DNA of 64,000 nt from Acanthaster planci (Eukaryota; Echinodermata; Asteroidea; Valvatida; Acanthasteridae). Numbering within the stretch: the stretch's first letter is position 1; each line of letters begins with the position of its first letter. Positions 12,001-27,000 of this stretch are shown in pieces. The position numbers were made by a program, and so were the translations under genes. Location: positions 972,407 to 1,036,406 of the forward strand of contig NW_019091441.1 of the NCBI RefSeq assembly GCF_001949145.1, read 5' to 3'. The notes beneath the pieces were generated by a model that made no database searches, was not told the DNA's origin, and worked only from the letters and a program-made list of their open reading frames with translations.

Positions 12001-15000
12001 ACCGCTGCAGCGACTTCAATAATGCATGATTTGTTTTTTTTTTATTTAAAGAGTCAGTGGTTTGCAATCTGGTTTAATGGAGTTTCCTGAAGCCAGTATT
12101 AACTGCAATCTGTCAATTCGAGGACAACACACCAAACCGTCAATACAGCAGTTAATTGGTAATGACTGACAAAAGCTAATTTCCTGAAGATTATGGAGGC
12201 AGGGCATAGTGGCTGTCACTTTCAAAATACAAACTCTGCCCGAGCTATTGGATGTCCATGGCTAATTTTTACAACTTACGTTGAAGGAAGGACTACATGT
12301 ACACTTACATGTACATGTATATGGGCATATAATGAAAGTAATATTTTTAATACTAAATTGCATTCATAAAGTGCTTTAAAGAGGTGTTTCTTCATGCTAT
12401 TCAAAATTTAAATACTGTAAGTGTGTTTCTTGAGTTTATCTGTCATGGGTGAATCTATATATGCAGTGGGAGCTGACTCCAGAGAGTTGGTGCAGTGGCA
12501 GTAAAGCTCCGCTGACTGTAACAGACATTGGTGCGCTGGCCTACAGCAAAATGTACATGTCACACTGGACCCATGTACCAGTTTGTTTTGTCCCAGAGAT
12601 TGTCAGCAGATTTCCTCTGAGCTTTGGTTTTGTTTATTATCAAGAGTTAATTCTCACGCCCTGCTTAGGGCAATTGCATCTGTACTCCAATGCAACTTCT
12701 GTACTTAGGAGGCCATTTTCAATCTGCAAGCTATTCTAACTGAATTTGAATTCATTGATAAAACTAAATTTGAAATAAGAATTGAAGTATTTTCAGGTGA
12801 AATATGCTTGTGTGATAACAGCAAAAAAATTGGATTTATTACACATAGGATTTGACATTCACATGTAGTTTGCTGAACCTGTATTCATTAGAAATTGGGT
12901 GAAGCACTGGAGATTTCACACTTCAGCACTTCATCTTAATGATAGCTTGCCATGCATTGCACAACACTAATCTGTGTTCGCTCTGCACGTATGCAAGAAA
13001 GACTGCTCCCAACGCCATTTGCATTATTGCCGTGCCATTGAGAACATACATGGCTAAGAACGTACCCTGTGTAATGCTGACAAGTCCGAGTGTGATAAGG
13101 TTCATGAAGAGAGTGTTTGGAACCCATGCAATAATGATAGTGGCAAAGTACGTACAGAAGTACCAGACTAATTTATGTGAATGCCGCCTTCTGGGGCCAA
13201 CCGCTTCATTGGCGACAGCAGGTTGGCGGTCACCAGCCACATTTCCAATATTGATTCTCTCAACTTCTATCTTACGCTGCTGCTTCTGGGCAATGCGTGC
13301 CAGCGCCACAACGAATGCTGCAATTATGAGCAAGGAGGGAGCCCCAAAAACATCCATGAGGATGACTGTTCGACGCAAGAAAGCTTTGCTCATAAACACG
13401 TCATATATTGATAGGAAATTTGCATCAGAATTGAGCACATCAGCAGCAAATGAGCCAATCAAGGTGACAGTTACCAGACCCCAGGTAAGTATAACAACAC
13501 AGGCACATACTTTGTTGGACATCAGTTGCACATACTGCATGGGCTTGGCGATTTTGTAATATCTGTCGGCAGCAACAACTGCGGAGCCCAAGAAATAGCC
13601 ACAGGCGCAAGCGTTCAGCAGATTGGCAAGCAACAACACTAGTATCTTTGGCAAATAGACATTTGAGTTCAGGTTAAGTTCAGTCAAATGCAGCAGAATG
13701 ACAATAAGCTCACCAACAAATAAACTCGCCATAAAAAAATTTGAATGATTTCTGAGCGGGCGGCTGAGAATGATGGAGAAGATGAGCCAAAGGTAGAAAA
13801 GACAGGCAGTTGTTCCTAGTACAGTTAAAATCACTGTAACTGTCATTGGCAAAGCCAAAGTCGAAGTCAAAGAAGCTTCAGTTGTGAAAGAATTGTTTTT
13901 CTCCATTGTGGTGTAGCGTAACAAGTTTAAACTTTGGAAAACAGTGAACATTTATTTATAGGTTAGTGATTGCCTCATACCATGTGAATTCAGTCAAGAT
14001 TCCCTGCGCGTTCGTGAAGTTACTTTAACCAGTTTGTCTGCCAATTCCTAAATCTGTTCACTGATTTTGCCTTCCTGATCGGGAGCATCCAGGGTATCTG
14101 TTGAAATTTGGGCAAGTCTTTTACAATGCTGTTGTCATCTCTGAGCTTTTATTACACAAGCTGTATGCATCAAATTGGCAAGGGCTCCAGGGTGATGTGG
14201 CAAGGGCTTTGAGCTAGTAGACTAGAGTGGGCTCTCTTTTCCTTGCAACGGAGGCTTCTTTAGTCGGAACTGAACTTCGCTGGTTCATGAATAACTGGGA
14301 AATTTATGCACACGTCACGGGCACTTTGCAACCAACAAATTGAACACTCCGGACCAATGCGGCTCTTCTATCGATGAAGGGATGGCTCTGCTTCAGGTGG
14401 ATAAGACAGGAGGGGCCAATTAAGGGAACTCTGTTGGATTCCTCACCATTGCAAGAATATAGTCACCTTCATGTGTTAAGCTTCTTGGATCCAGTATGAC
14501 TTCAACAGGTGGTGTGGAGAGATTGTTCTGGATCAAGCTGAAAGATCCTCAGATGCTCTTGCTGTTTGCACTGAGCACATTATACGCTTGGTTCTCAAAA
14601 CTACGCCGCCGTGGTGGGCTGCTGCTCATTTCGTCCTGTCTCGGAAACCACAGAGTTACTGGTATTTGCCGAGGATTTGGCAACATCCCTTGAAAAATCT
14701 CACTTTGAAACACAGTTGCTTGTACTTATTCCATAAGTACATGTACTACAGAATGCATGCAGGAACTCCTTTACACAAGTCTTGCCCTGTCTGTACATCG
14801 TGCGACCTGCTTTAATACCATCTTTTGCCTGAAGAGCCACTACAGTATGCAAGCCTTCTGCCAGTTTTCCCACATGTACTGCTTCACAGTGAAACTCTCT
14901 CCCAGCTGTGGTTCATTCTCCTGGGTTAATCCATCCAGTCTGGTTTTCAACCGCCAAAGAAACTCAAACAGATTTCTTGTCTGCCTGACACAGCTCTCCT

Positions 15001-18000
15001 TAGTGGTGTTCACCTGCCTTTCGACTGGGCAGTGTCCAACCCCTCAAAAGAAGGGCAGTCTCTGCATAATTGATGGAGGTATAAAAGGACTCCTCAACGT
15101 GAATGCATTTTTCTCAAGAAATGTGGCATGAGTGGTCCCTCAAAATTCTAGTCCCAGGGTCAGTGTGCCAAAGCGCTACTTGCAGTGGAGCTACCATTTC
15201 TTGCTGCAGAGTGGAACCTGATTGACAGTTATTTGCTGCCAGGCAAAGGATGTTTATTCTCCGCACAGGCACCGAGGCAAGTCGCTGTCAGCCTTGATGA
15301 GAAAATGATTGCATTTTAGCTTGGGCATTAGCAATAACGATGAGACTGCAAGAATTACTCAGTGTTGGGGAAGTCATCAGTCAGAGTCTGTCACTGCTAC
15401 AGTGTGATCTTCACTGCTGTTCACCAAATTGCTGATCAGACCCTATAGAATCCCCTCAACTTTCGAAAATAAGGTGTACTCTTAATTTAACGTGCGTTCA
15501 ATGATTAAGACGCGTCAGTCAAAGTACTTCCCAGCCACTTAGCCGTTAGGGATGCTCTTTCTGGCTTTAGCTCGTATTAAAGTTTTTGTTGGTCATATTG
15601 TCTACTTTCTATGTTGACAGCTGTGATTTTAGAGAGGCTGCATCTATACTAGTCTCTGGAGGCAGAACCAGCTTAATTGCAAATATATGAGGAACAATTT
15701 CAAACTGTGGCTTTGGGCTGAAATCAGTATGCTCTGCAAACACAGTACTTCATCCCATCAGTTCTGGTTGACCATTGCGTGTACGTTCCTCCAGTGCTGC
15801 TGCACAGACCTCATCCTGGTTGGCTGTTGATTCTGCTTTGTCCTCGGTTATTTTTATTCCGAGATGCTTATTAAAGTAATACTGTAAACAAGAGTTGTCA
15901 TTGTGGAAATTACTCAGCAATGATTGATCCAAGCTAGCTAATGCCCTGAGAAGTGCAGAGAACAAGGCATGAAGGCTGTTAGATTCAGGGCCAAAACCCT
16001 ATTTCAACTTCTCACTTGTACGTAAATTGTTAACACAACTTGCTCAGAAGGAATCAACAAATATGAACGAAGAGACTCCGTGCCTGTGCGGCCATCGCAC
16101 TCGTGTGCAAACTGAGCACACATGTGCGCACGTACTTCAGCAAGTCATGACACCCTGTTGATGGGAGAGAATATAATGCATACCTACTACCTGCGGGTGA
16201 ACAGGATGGCCCCACAGTAATGGTTTCTAATTCTTTTTTTGGGGGGGGGCCAGATTTGTTTACATACAGGCAAACACCTCACATCATGCGAATGTCAACT
16301 GATTTTTTCCTCCATATTATTCTGAACATATTTTTTCAATTCCGGTCCCTGCTTTCTTACAATGAAGTCACTCTTGAAACGATACAAGTGTACTTTAACC
16401 AAAGCTGACTCATTTTCCGTTTCATTTTTATGTCATGCCAGTTCTGTTCTTCAGTACCTCTTAAGAAAATAATGAATTAATGTAATTGTCCAAGGGATGA
16501 AAAGAGCTTTTTTATTGTATCTTTAACACCTGCTAATTTTGGTCTGTCTACAGGATTTGCAAAGTATTGATCAGGAGTTGCTAGCTTTAGCTCAAAAGCT
16601 GAATGAACTAGACACTGCATGGAAGGACTACATACCACGCCAGTGAGTACCTCATGTTGGACCTACTTTTCTTGTTAACGACATTATAAAATGGACAGTG
16701 ATGCCAGTAAGTTGGGCATGAAGCATATTACCATTCAGTGTGCAAATCATCATGTTGATTGCTTCCCACAATTAAAGTTGGGACCCATAGAAAGAATTGA
16801 ATATCACCTTAAGTTCTCCCAGTCGGTAAATGTCATATCTGACAAGATCACTGCTAGGCCGGAATGTGTAATTTGAATGTGGTACAGACTAGTCATAGAA
16901 GAATTGCTCAGGATTTGAAATGTAGCAGTTCGTTGCCTGATGGGCAGATGTTTTCCACTCTCGGTGTAAACTTTCCCTGAGATTGCATTCCTCAATTTGT
17001 ATGTGTACAACCCAGAACCTGCTTCCATGAAAATGGATGTTTACTTCACTATTACCTCAGTGTACATATATATTTAACTCATGGTCTTTCCATGTGAGAT
17101 TTTGCTCTGTGGTCAGATGCATGCTTTGATACTCAAGCAGCGCATGCCCATAATGAAGGACATCTGGGGTCATTAGGGGAACAGCAACACGTACGTGTAC
17201 ACTCAAGGTCTGTCCTGTCCTATCAGTGCAGCCAAATACGCCATACACAAACTCGTACATGTGCTTTTTTTCAAATGACCTTGCCATTTTTAAATACCGA
17301 ACTGGTTTATTCCGTCCTCAGAAGTTAACATCGTGTAGGGTATGTGTACCTTTGCCAACAATTTTGCACAGAAAATAGATGAGTTTGTTCTTGCTGTGAT
17401 TGCAGAGCACAGCAGTGGAGGCAGCCCATGCTGGCCCAGGCAAAAGCCTGGCTGAAGACGATGACCAAACAACTGACCCACCTGGTGGTCAAAGTTGTGG
17501 ACACAGACAAGGTCAGACCAACACTCCTCACCTCTCTCTCTCTCCCCCCACTTCATTCCCAAGGACTTTATTGTTTGCTTGTTTTTATAATATGTAACCA
17601 GTCACCTCTTACGCCTTATTGGCAGTGTTCTGGTGAACTGTTGTCAACCACTCAAGGTCTGTTTACCAGGGGATATAGAAGCCCTTGAAATTATCAGAAG
17701 CTTTTCTTAGAAATGGTTTTGGGACTTTATGGTGTTTGCCATTTGTCTGGATCAGTATTAAACATGACCTTTCTCATCGTAACTGATAAGACTTTAAATG
17801 GGGGAAAATAAACTTGCAAAGTATTGAAGTATGTATCCTCCAGTGTGCTTTTTCCCCTTTGGTATTCGTTTGATTGTTTGTAAACCATGGAAGGGATGAC
17901 CTTTGCTCCATGTAGTCAGGCACTGTTTTGTTATTTCACTATCATGTTTTATGATAATAAACTGTTTTGTGTTTAATATAGTTTTCAGCTAGGTGAAAAT

Positions 18001-21000
18001 AGCCATGTTTTCATGTATGTGTTCCGTTGGTTTCATCTGACATTTCAAAGTGCTCATCCCAGTCCGGCTTACTCAGGGACGCATGCATGATATGACTTAA
18101 ACAACTTAGTCTTTTGACCTCCAAATGGGCCAAAAGTGCTAAGGGTTGTAGCTTCACTTCATACTCCACTCAGACTGTTACAGTTCTTTGACATTCATCA
18201 TTCCCATGGCAAAATATGATGGAATTTCCTGCCCAAAGGAAAATGTGTTGTCTGTGTTTTGTACCAAAAAACCATCAAGTGAAAGTATGATTTGCACATG
18301 TCATGTAGTACTTAATAGCCTGTAAGGTGAACTTGCAAACTACCATACCATGGGCTTCGTTTAAAGCAGTTTGCAAATTTATCTCTTGAAGGAAGTTACA
18401 ATAGAAATTTGGCAAGAAATACCCAAGTTCATATACAAAACAGATGTAGCACTTCACACATACCGGTATACTGTACATTGTTAGGGCCCATTTTTATGCT
18501 GCTTTGCTGTACTGAGAGTAGGTTAAAAAATGACCTGAGAGCCTGAATGTCACTGCTGAGAATGAATAATGTATGATTTTAACATTGATTTGCCTATCTT
18601 GCAGTTCACATCTGACTTCGGTACAGACGTGGCATCTGTGCCCGAGTCCAGTGAGCCGAGGCAGTTTTCTCGTCAAACCAGCATCTTGAGGCACTCACCC
18701 TTCTCAGCATTCACCACCGTCAGCTCCTCTGCCAAAAGGTCACCTGACAGGGTCAAAATTCCCAAGGTCAGTTGTAAAGCAACGTTATTCCAGATTTTGA
18801 GACAGATTCTAGCTAAGAGGCTATATTCATCTTAAATTGAAAGTGAGGTTAACTTTTCATTTTGAGAACCATTTAAATGTTTTGAGCAACATTTAAAAAC
18901 CTGAGAGATCTGGAACCCCAAAAAGTCTGGCACCACCCCATTTAAAAGATATACTGAAAAAGATAGATTTGGGCCACACAGTTTAAAATGGCTTCCCCGT
19001 AAATAAGGTCCATGAACATGTTGCAACGATTGAAGGGGCCTGCAGGAGACTTCACTATAGGCATGCTCTTGATGTACATGTATGTGTACTTTGTCTGATT
19101 TTGTCAGATTTTGTAATTTGAGTATACAGTGTTATGATACACGTCCGGCAGGGCAAAAATCAAAAACTAATTTGAGTCAAGTGAGTATATTGCTTATGGT
19201 CAATTCCAGCGTAATTGACATGCCATTCAGACAGGTTTTCTTATTCAAATCATCGCACAGTAGAATTGCCAATCTCCAAACAATTTTTATTGAGTTTATC
19301 AGACACATTTAACTATCAGTGGCATACACATTAAATTTCACACAATTTTAGCGAACGGTTGTAGAGAAAATATGCTAATTGTGAGCGTAACAGACATGAC
19401 ACGAAAGGGACAAGGTATTTTGTCCTACTGTTAGTTATGAAAATTCCCATGAGTTTTTGGATAAAATGCACATGGTTTTGGTATTTATTGAAAACCCTAA
19501 TGTCATGCTTTAATCAGTCATCTTTTTGGAACAGTTTTACTTTGCATTCTTTTTCCAGAGCTCAAAATGTAGCGTAATAGACATGACAGTTTTGTCTACT
19601 TTTTGTAAGCGAACAATTTTTTGTTAGTACAAGGTATGGCAGATATTTCATTGTTATCATAGTAAGGTTAAAAGATAGGAACACACATCATAACCGGTAT
19701 TCTGTAATATCTCATATATTTTTGTACTTTCAGAGGGGTTGTTTTGTCAATATTTACAAAACAAAAAAAGGATAAAACAGACTTGCTTTTGCACCAGCTA
19801 GCTACAGTTAATGAGAGATTTCCACCTACTAACACCCACCATACCAAAACAGAACACATTATTAGTTGATACTCTCATGATTTTGGTTATGGCTTAGTAT
19901 TTGACAGATAGTATGAATACACTAGCATAACGGACATGACACCCTAATATTCTTGAACAATACATTTAAAGTTCTTTTTGTAGGTTTAAGTGATCTAACA
20001 GCTATACTGTAACACATGGAATACAATGCTTAGAGTACTATAGGTTGGAATGGGATTATGTAACAGGGACTAGTGCTGCTAAAAGGTGCCAAGGCTCAGT
20101 TCGGGTTCAGTTCGGACATGGTTCAAAAACCCTCAGAAACTGATCAATCTGTTACACTGATCATCAATGTTGTTTCTGCCACTTGTCTTATGGGTGTCAT
20201 GACTGTTACGCAAAGTGTCATGTCCATTATGCCATTTGTATGAAAACTCAAAGTGGTAGGGAATAATGGTTGCTACACATGTACAGAGATTTAATCCTAA
20301 CATAGAAGCTGAATTTGCACTAACTTCATTCAAATTTCATGCTGACTATGAATACTTGGTGAAAAACGTAACAAACATGACACTTCTAATGTGAAAGAAA
20401 TCAAACAACCCATTAGGATCAGTGGCTCAAAAATTGCTGAATGATATAAAAAGTGATTTTCTGTTGACATATACTCTAAAGTACATTTACTGTTTAAAAG
20501 TTGAAGGAGACCGCAGGACATTTTTGGCGTTCTTTGGAGACAGGAAGAATAAACTCTTTAAAAATAATCTAATTTCTGTGTTATTGCGATACAGTATACA
20601 TTATTTTCACTGGTGGAAAAAAATCACTTTGTCATGATAATCATTTGTCCGTTTGAAAATGAAACTTTACACTTTATTTTTCAAGAATCTTAAAGAGCTT
20701 AAGTGCAATGTGAAACTATTTTTTTTCACTGAAGTGAACATTTTTCATAGAATTGCCCTCTTGGTCTTTTGGCAGGATGGTTCTGTTCAAGCTGTCCAGT
20801 CGAACCTTAAAAGCAAATCCAGGAAGACCTCTGAGAAGCCCAGAGATGTCGGCCTTACAAAAACAGAGGCTGGCGATGTCTCTGGTGCACGGGGTAGGTT
20901 TCAAGTAAGACCCAAACATGCTTATATTTAGATGCAGTCGAATGATTTCAGACAAAAGAGAATGGAAAGAAGCTGTAATGAACAAACAAGTATTTTCCTT

Positions 21001-24000
21001 TTGTAGAGGGAATTATTTGCTGAATGTTTCATTTCAACCCTAACCCCCCAGAGTGAATGTAAAATCACACTGAAATTAGAGGATTGAGGTCTAAATAGGG
21101 TTAACAATATTTGAATTTAATAGATATTTCCTTACCACAAGCACATATTTTGCAAACGCTCTAAGCTCTGTTGTGGAGCCATATTTGTTTCAACTGGCCA
21201 TGCACAGCAGTCAAGTTAATCATTTGAGTTAAGCACACATTTGGCCTCTGCTTACTTCTCATACTTTGTGTGTGTACGTAAATTGGGATAAGACATGTAA
21301 ATGTATATATCTCCACTGGTTGTGTCTCAAGGCACAACGTGCAGTTTAACCTGTCAGCCATACTTGTGTGTGCATAAATACCAGATTATGGTTAACTGGT
21401 AAGCTGAGTGACTGCTATTTGGGTATTGCCGAGTTTTGAAAAATGGAGAAGAGTGCCATGCATGGTTGAGAGCTGTGGTAGCACAGTATTGAAATGCTCA
21501 GTTTGGAAACACCAGATTCCCCTCAGCTGTTTCCTTGGAATCTCATGAGGCTCTTACTTATATGTTCTACAGGTTCGGTCTTGTACATGAATGCCGGCAG
21601 TGACTTAAAACGAGTGAAGTCCTTGCCAGACATGACGCACCATGACTCTCTGGGCCACGGGCATGGGCTGAGGCGGAATGTCACCACAGCGGACCTGCAA
21701 CAGGCCCAGACTGCTGGCCAGGTGCAGTTTCACAACATAGACAATGGAGTGGTGAGCTTCTCCAAGAAAGATCAGAGAATCCCGGACACTCTCCCGCAAG
21801 AGGCTGATGCCTCAGGCCGTTCCTCAAGATCTGAGGGAGGTGCACCAACACAAGGCACAAGAGTATCGCCGACAGAAGTGGATGCTTTTGAAAGGGATAT
21901 GCCAGTCCTAACAGAGAGTAGCGATATTGGTGCTCTGGATGAAGTGTACAAAGACAAAGAGAAAATATTAATAGATAGTTCGAATAACAACAGCACTGAC
22001 AAAGACAAGAACAGGGACTCCCCCAGTTCAGTTATCCCTGTCAAGGAAGACACAGCAGCGACTAGTCCCACTTCAGAGAATGGTCTTGTTACGCAGCCCA
22101 GTTCTGGTCAAGACACTTGTCCCGACATTGATATTAGACCTGGTCCTGAGATAGGGCCCAGTACAGACAGTAGTCCTGGTTCAGAGAGAACTGGCTCCAC
22201 AGAGACTGCTCCTGGTCCAGGTGCAACCAGTCATGCAGAACAAGACATTTCACCACCTCAGGTGCTGCTGTCACCCAACGTGGTGGCTGTAGACCATTCA
22301 GAAATTGAAGTGATGCCACACTCCAGAACTGCAAGCTACTCTGACAGAGGAAGCGAAGCTGCAGTGCTTCAGAGTGGAGGTTTGTCAGAGACGAACAGTC
22401 ACACAACATCAACACACAGTTCCCACCCTAATTCATCACCAACAAGCTCCCTGCCTCTGCATCCAGCCCCTGAGTCGAAAGCCACCCGTGCGGCCTCCGT
22501 GTCCTTCAAGATGGACTCCCTTAAGCCCGAGGACAGCCAGCCGGACGGTTTCTCGTCCAGTCTGGTGGACGTCATGTTCATGACACAGCGCATCATCGGC
22601 TTCATGCAGAAGCTGATCGGCATCCTCTGTCCGGCCGATGTTGAGATGCCCCTCGGCCCGGACAGAGACTTCACAGGGTCCTTCAGCATCAGATCATTTT
22701 TTGTTCGAGTGGCAACCATGAAAACTGAGCTGAAAGAAGTAACAGAGGGGGTGAGTCATTCAGGACTCATCCAAACAGAGAAAATTACACATCTTTTGCT
22801 TTTTTAATTGGATAGGATTACAAAACATTAAGATGCATAGGTTTCCAGAAAGTCCCAACTTCTGGGCGATGTTGGTCAAACTCGTAGTTGTCACATGCAC
22901 TTGCCCTTTGCTAGGAGGATTGCTGCGTAGAGTGGCTCTGTGACTTGAGCTCCAAGTTGGGCTAGTTTGGACCTGCCAACAACGTACGCGCATTTAACAT
23001 AACTTCTGGGGGTATTTTTACTGCTTGTTGGTTTGGGCTTTTTTCTTGCAGGCTATCATCAAAGTGTTGTGTCTGTATGCGAACAACTTGCTGGCCATGG
23101 ATTTGTGTGCCACTGAAAAGGACAAAGTGGACCAACTCGTGGATGAAAAGGTACAGCCAAAGAATCAATCCATAAATGACCAATCCGTCAAGGTGTTGAA
23201 TGATGAAATGAAAATGGTCAATCTGGGCACCCATTATTTTGGGGTTTGTATTGGGTATCTTGGTCCAGGTGACAGCCTTAACTGCTGACAGATGACATCA
23301 ATATTGTACAAAACCCTTTTCAAGTTGTACAATGTGCGCACTATTACATCATGTTTGTATTACGTCATCAATTTGGCATCAGAAATGGCCCTAAGTACCC
23401 AGAAGTTCTCTAAAATGGCATTCTTTACCCCAGTTTCAGTGTGCCATTTGATATACACACAAAATCAATAGAACAGTTATTCAAAGTAAATCAGTCATTC
23501 CATGAGGTTGGGGCACAATTTGTGACGGTGTCCTTGTTACGTGAGTAACTTTTACCACCTGTCGTGACCTGTAGATTAGGTCATTTATTCTGTAAAAATA
23601 ACACTCACCTCTGTATTCAGCCTTGCAAGATGTATAATTTGGAATCTCCATGCAGGTAAATAGCTGTTCATTTTAACGGAACCCACATAACAATGAACAC
23701 CATCACAAATTGTGCCCCAACCTCATGGAATGACCCAAATGACAAACTTCCTTGTCACTGTCACAGAGAGAGCAGTAACTATATCATCACTGATGACCAC
23801 TATTCTATTTCTGTGCCTGGCAACTGCTATTTTACCCCTGAAGATGGGATAGTTTTCTAAATCCCTTCATTTTGGGCTGCAGTCATTAGTGCTTGCGTTG
23901 TGCACTATACAGTATGACAGTTCTGAGCAGTGCCATCCAAGTTGAGAATGAGCTGATGTTGAGAATGTTACCTTTAAAAATGTAGGTACTTCATGGAGTT

Positions 24001-27000
24001 TTGGTGAACCGTCAAGAGTCCATGCTGAGCCGTTGTCGTCACGAGAGAGAGGGCAACCTACCTTGTGATTACTACTTGAATAGAGATACTGCCTTGCTGT
24101 GTGACAAGCATGAACCCATAACAAGACAGGTACGTTCCCAGCAAGTATTAACCCAGGAGAATCACACTTTGAAGCCTTAAAAATGGTCAATGCCGTTTAG
24201 TTTTTTGTTTCTTTGGGGGGGGGCTAGTTTGGAGGATACTGCATGTTGCTTTTTATGCTGATGGCTGTTGCCGTATTCTTCAGCAAAATGGTGAAGTCAT
24301 TGCAGGAAGAAAGCGTTTTAAATTCCTTTTCTTTGGTTATTCATTGTGTGTGAGAACACAGCACGAAGCCAATGAGCAACCCTTTCTCTGAGGAATGTTT
24401 TCATGGAGCATATGTTGAGTTCATAATTTGAACAGGAAAAACAAAAAAATTAAGCAGTGTCTTCCCTGAATGACACAACAGCAATGCTTCCTGTTTGGAA
24501 AAGCATGGACAATTTTGAATGTTCACTATAGTGTACTTTTCAGGACACTCAATCGGAAAAGGGTGTCGGTAGGGTTTCTTAAACATCAAAGGAGAGTGTA
24601 ACGGTGCGCAAAGATTGCATCCAAGAAACATCGGTCTCAACCCTTTAAATTTGTCAATAGTGATGTTGGCCCAAAAGTGATTAGAATATTGTCGTGATAA
24701 TCCTTTCTTTTGTTTGTATTCTAGATGTGTGTCAGGATCAATAACACGTGGAGCATACTCTGCCTCTTACCCAAGCTGACAAGCATGCTGCAGTCACGTA
24801 AGTCATTCTTTAGCCAGGTTGTGTCCAAACCATGTGGCTGGGGCAGTGTCTAGGTTTCTTGCTTGTTACAAAAGTACATGGGCACACAGTGACAGCAGAG
24901 GAGGCCGAGTAGCCCATTTTGAACATGGCCTCATAAAACAGGGATTGTGCACTCCTGCTATTGACTGTGCTTGAGCATTTACAAACTACCGGTAGCATTC
25001 AAGCTGTTAAGGTGGGAGGAAATTAAAGAATGGGGAGAATTGTTATTTGAGCTTGATGGGAGACTGTGTTGTGAAGGAAACTGTGAAAAAGTTGCCATTC
25101 TGCGGCATGTTTTCAGAGACTACTTACCTGTTTCCTGTGCCCCACACTAGGGAACTTCAACTTGAATGTTTCAACGATACGGCAGTTTGTGAAAACCACC
25201 AAGATGCTTGTCCTTGCTGTTAGAGACAAAGGGTTATTTTGTCAGTGCCGAAAAATCTCCATTTACATTGCAGCTGAGAATTCCTTTTTTTCAAACGGAC
25301 AATATGTAATAAAATAACTTTGTAGGTGTAACTGACCACTCAAGGTCATGGCTGTTTCATAGTGAAGTAGTGTTTGTGTGAGTTAAGTTGTTGAGTTGCC
25401 AATAGAGAAAATTGCTTAATCATAAAAACCAAGGTTATTTGAGCTGTAGTGCATTCCCAATAGTGATTTCCTCTGTGCATTTTTGCAGTTCAGTCCTGCT
25501 TAAATTTTTCCCACCTGGGTGCTGACATACAAGGCAATGCTCTTGTTTGAATCAGGTCTGCGGGGGCACCCTCCGTCACCCATCGCCTCAGAGGATGAAC
25601 ACCAGAACAGGATCTATAATGAGCCCGTGGAGCAAGCAGACCTTGATGGGTCTAGCCTTGCTGAAGGTGACCATAAGTTGCACCTGGACAGTGTCTTACA
25701 GGCCCAGATACAGCTACTTGCCCACAAGGTATGTTTGACATTCTTTGGCACAAACACGTAGTAAGTGTTTAGAGCACACTTATGACCTTCAAACTGGCCT
25801 TCAAATTCCCCTTCTACCTGCAGTTGAATCTGGTCCTACAGCAGGCATTGCATGTCCTGCTTACCCCAGACTTCGACGAGCTAACGATCGGGGACCGGCT
25901 GCAGCCTCTGACCAGCTGCCTGTACGACCACCGAGAGGCGCTGGGCCGCTGGCTGACCCCGCCCTGCCTGAGGCTGTTCATGCAGAGGCTCTGGCTGTGC
26001 CTGGTTGGGGACTTTGAGCGGGAGGTAGAGGGCCTAAGGCTGCTGAAGGAGCAGGCAGACAGTCAGGCCCTGCTGCTGTCCCAGTCCATTTCGGTAAGTC
26101 TCTCCCATCCTGCGAGGACTACCAGGGAGTGTTCATTATGGATGCAACAAAGCGAGTGGCACTGTTGCAGGTCTTATACTGACTGTGAACAACGGCATAC
26201 AAAAGTGTTGAAGAAACATAAACAAAAATGGCGACCACTTTAGATGAAATAATCAAATGCACACTTCATTACCTGCCTTAGGCCATCCTGTTATGCATCC
26301 AGTACGCAGCCACCACCTGAGGCAATCTGTGTGGCCCATCCTGACTGTTTAACAGTGAGGGTAGGCTGGTTTAGTCTGTACCACGTATTGTGCTATTAAA
26401 CACTCTTTGGGTTTCCTCCTGGAGATCAGGCCATACCAGTCTCTTGTGCCATTCACAAACGTGTATCAGAAAGAAATTCTTCCTGCTTATCACTGCAACC
26501 TTTAGTAGTTACACTTCCACTAAGCAAAGCTGCAGATTATCCCTATTAGGTGGCAACACTGCACCTCAAGTTACCAGTCACTGGTTTTCCAGATCACCTT
26601 CTGATATCCACTCCTTCGCATCATTTCTGTACAGCCCACAGTAGAACCCAACACCTAAGCACGGTGGCTGTCAGTAGTCTTGGAATGATATTGTAGAGGT
26701 TTAAATGCATTTCTACCCTCCTGCTGTGGCAAGCAAATCTGACCAAGCTCTCCCCACCCCCCTTTAGTCAGAATCACTCACGTGACTGGTTTAGTTGTGA
26801 GTAACTCTGTGCCCACATGCTGCAAGCTTTGCTGGCCATGATTGTTACAAAATGGAACCACAAGCCAAACGGTATGAAAGCTACACCACATGAAGCCTGT
26901 ACCTTATCATTTATTCTGTGGGTTGAAAATTTAAACTGACAGTATGCACCGTATGTGCCGTCAGACTGTTGGTGGTGCACTTAACAGGTTGGGCTGAGTC

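Larger units (their letters stand above)
7460..16553. other. Host-gene intron of about 9 kb carrying the nested GPCR pair
   Basis: Exon 7363-7459 ends in phase 0 and exon 16554-16642 starts in phase 0, so everything between is intron of the + strand gene. It holds the two - strand GPCRs, the duplicated blocks listed separately, and about 2.6 kb (13952-16553) in which I see no exon. Short + strand open stretches at 12449, 14496 and 14757 show no domain or splice support. Confidence 0.7.

Noticed and set aside
12939-13559. 206-codon open frame on the + strand over GPCR copy 2
   Set aside because: It is the complement of a well-supported GPCR coding sequence and shows no domain of its own.
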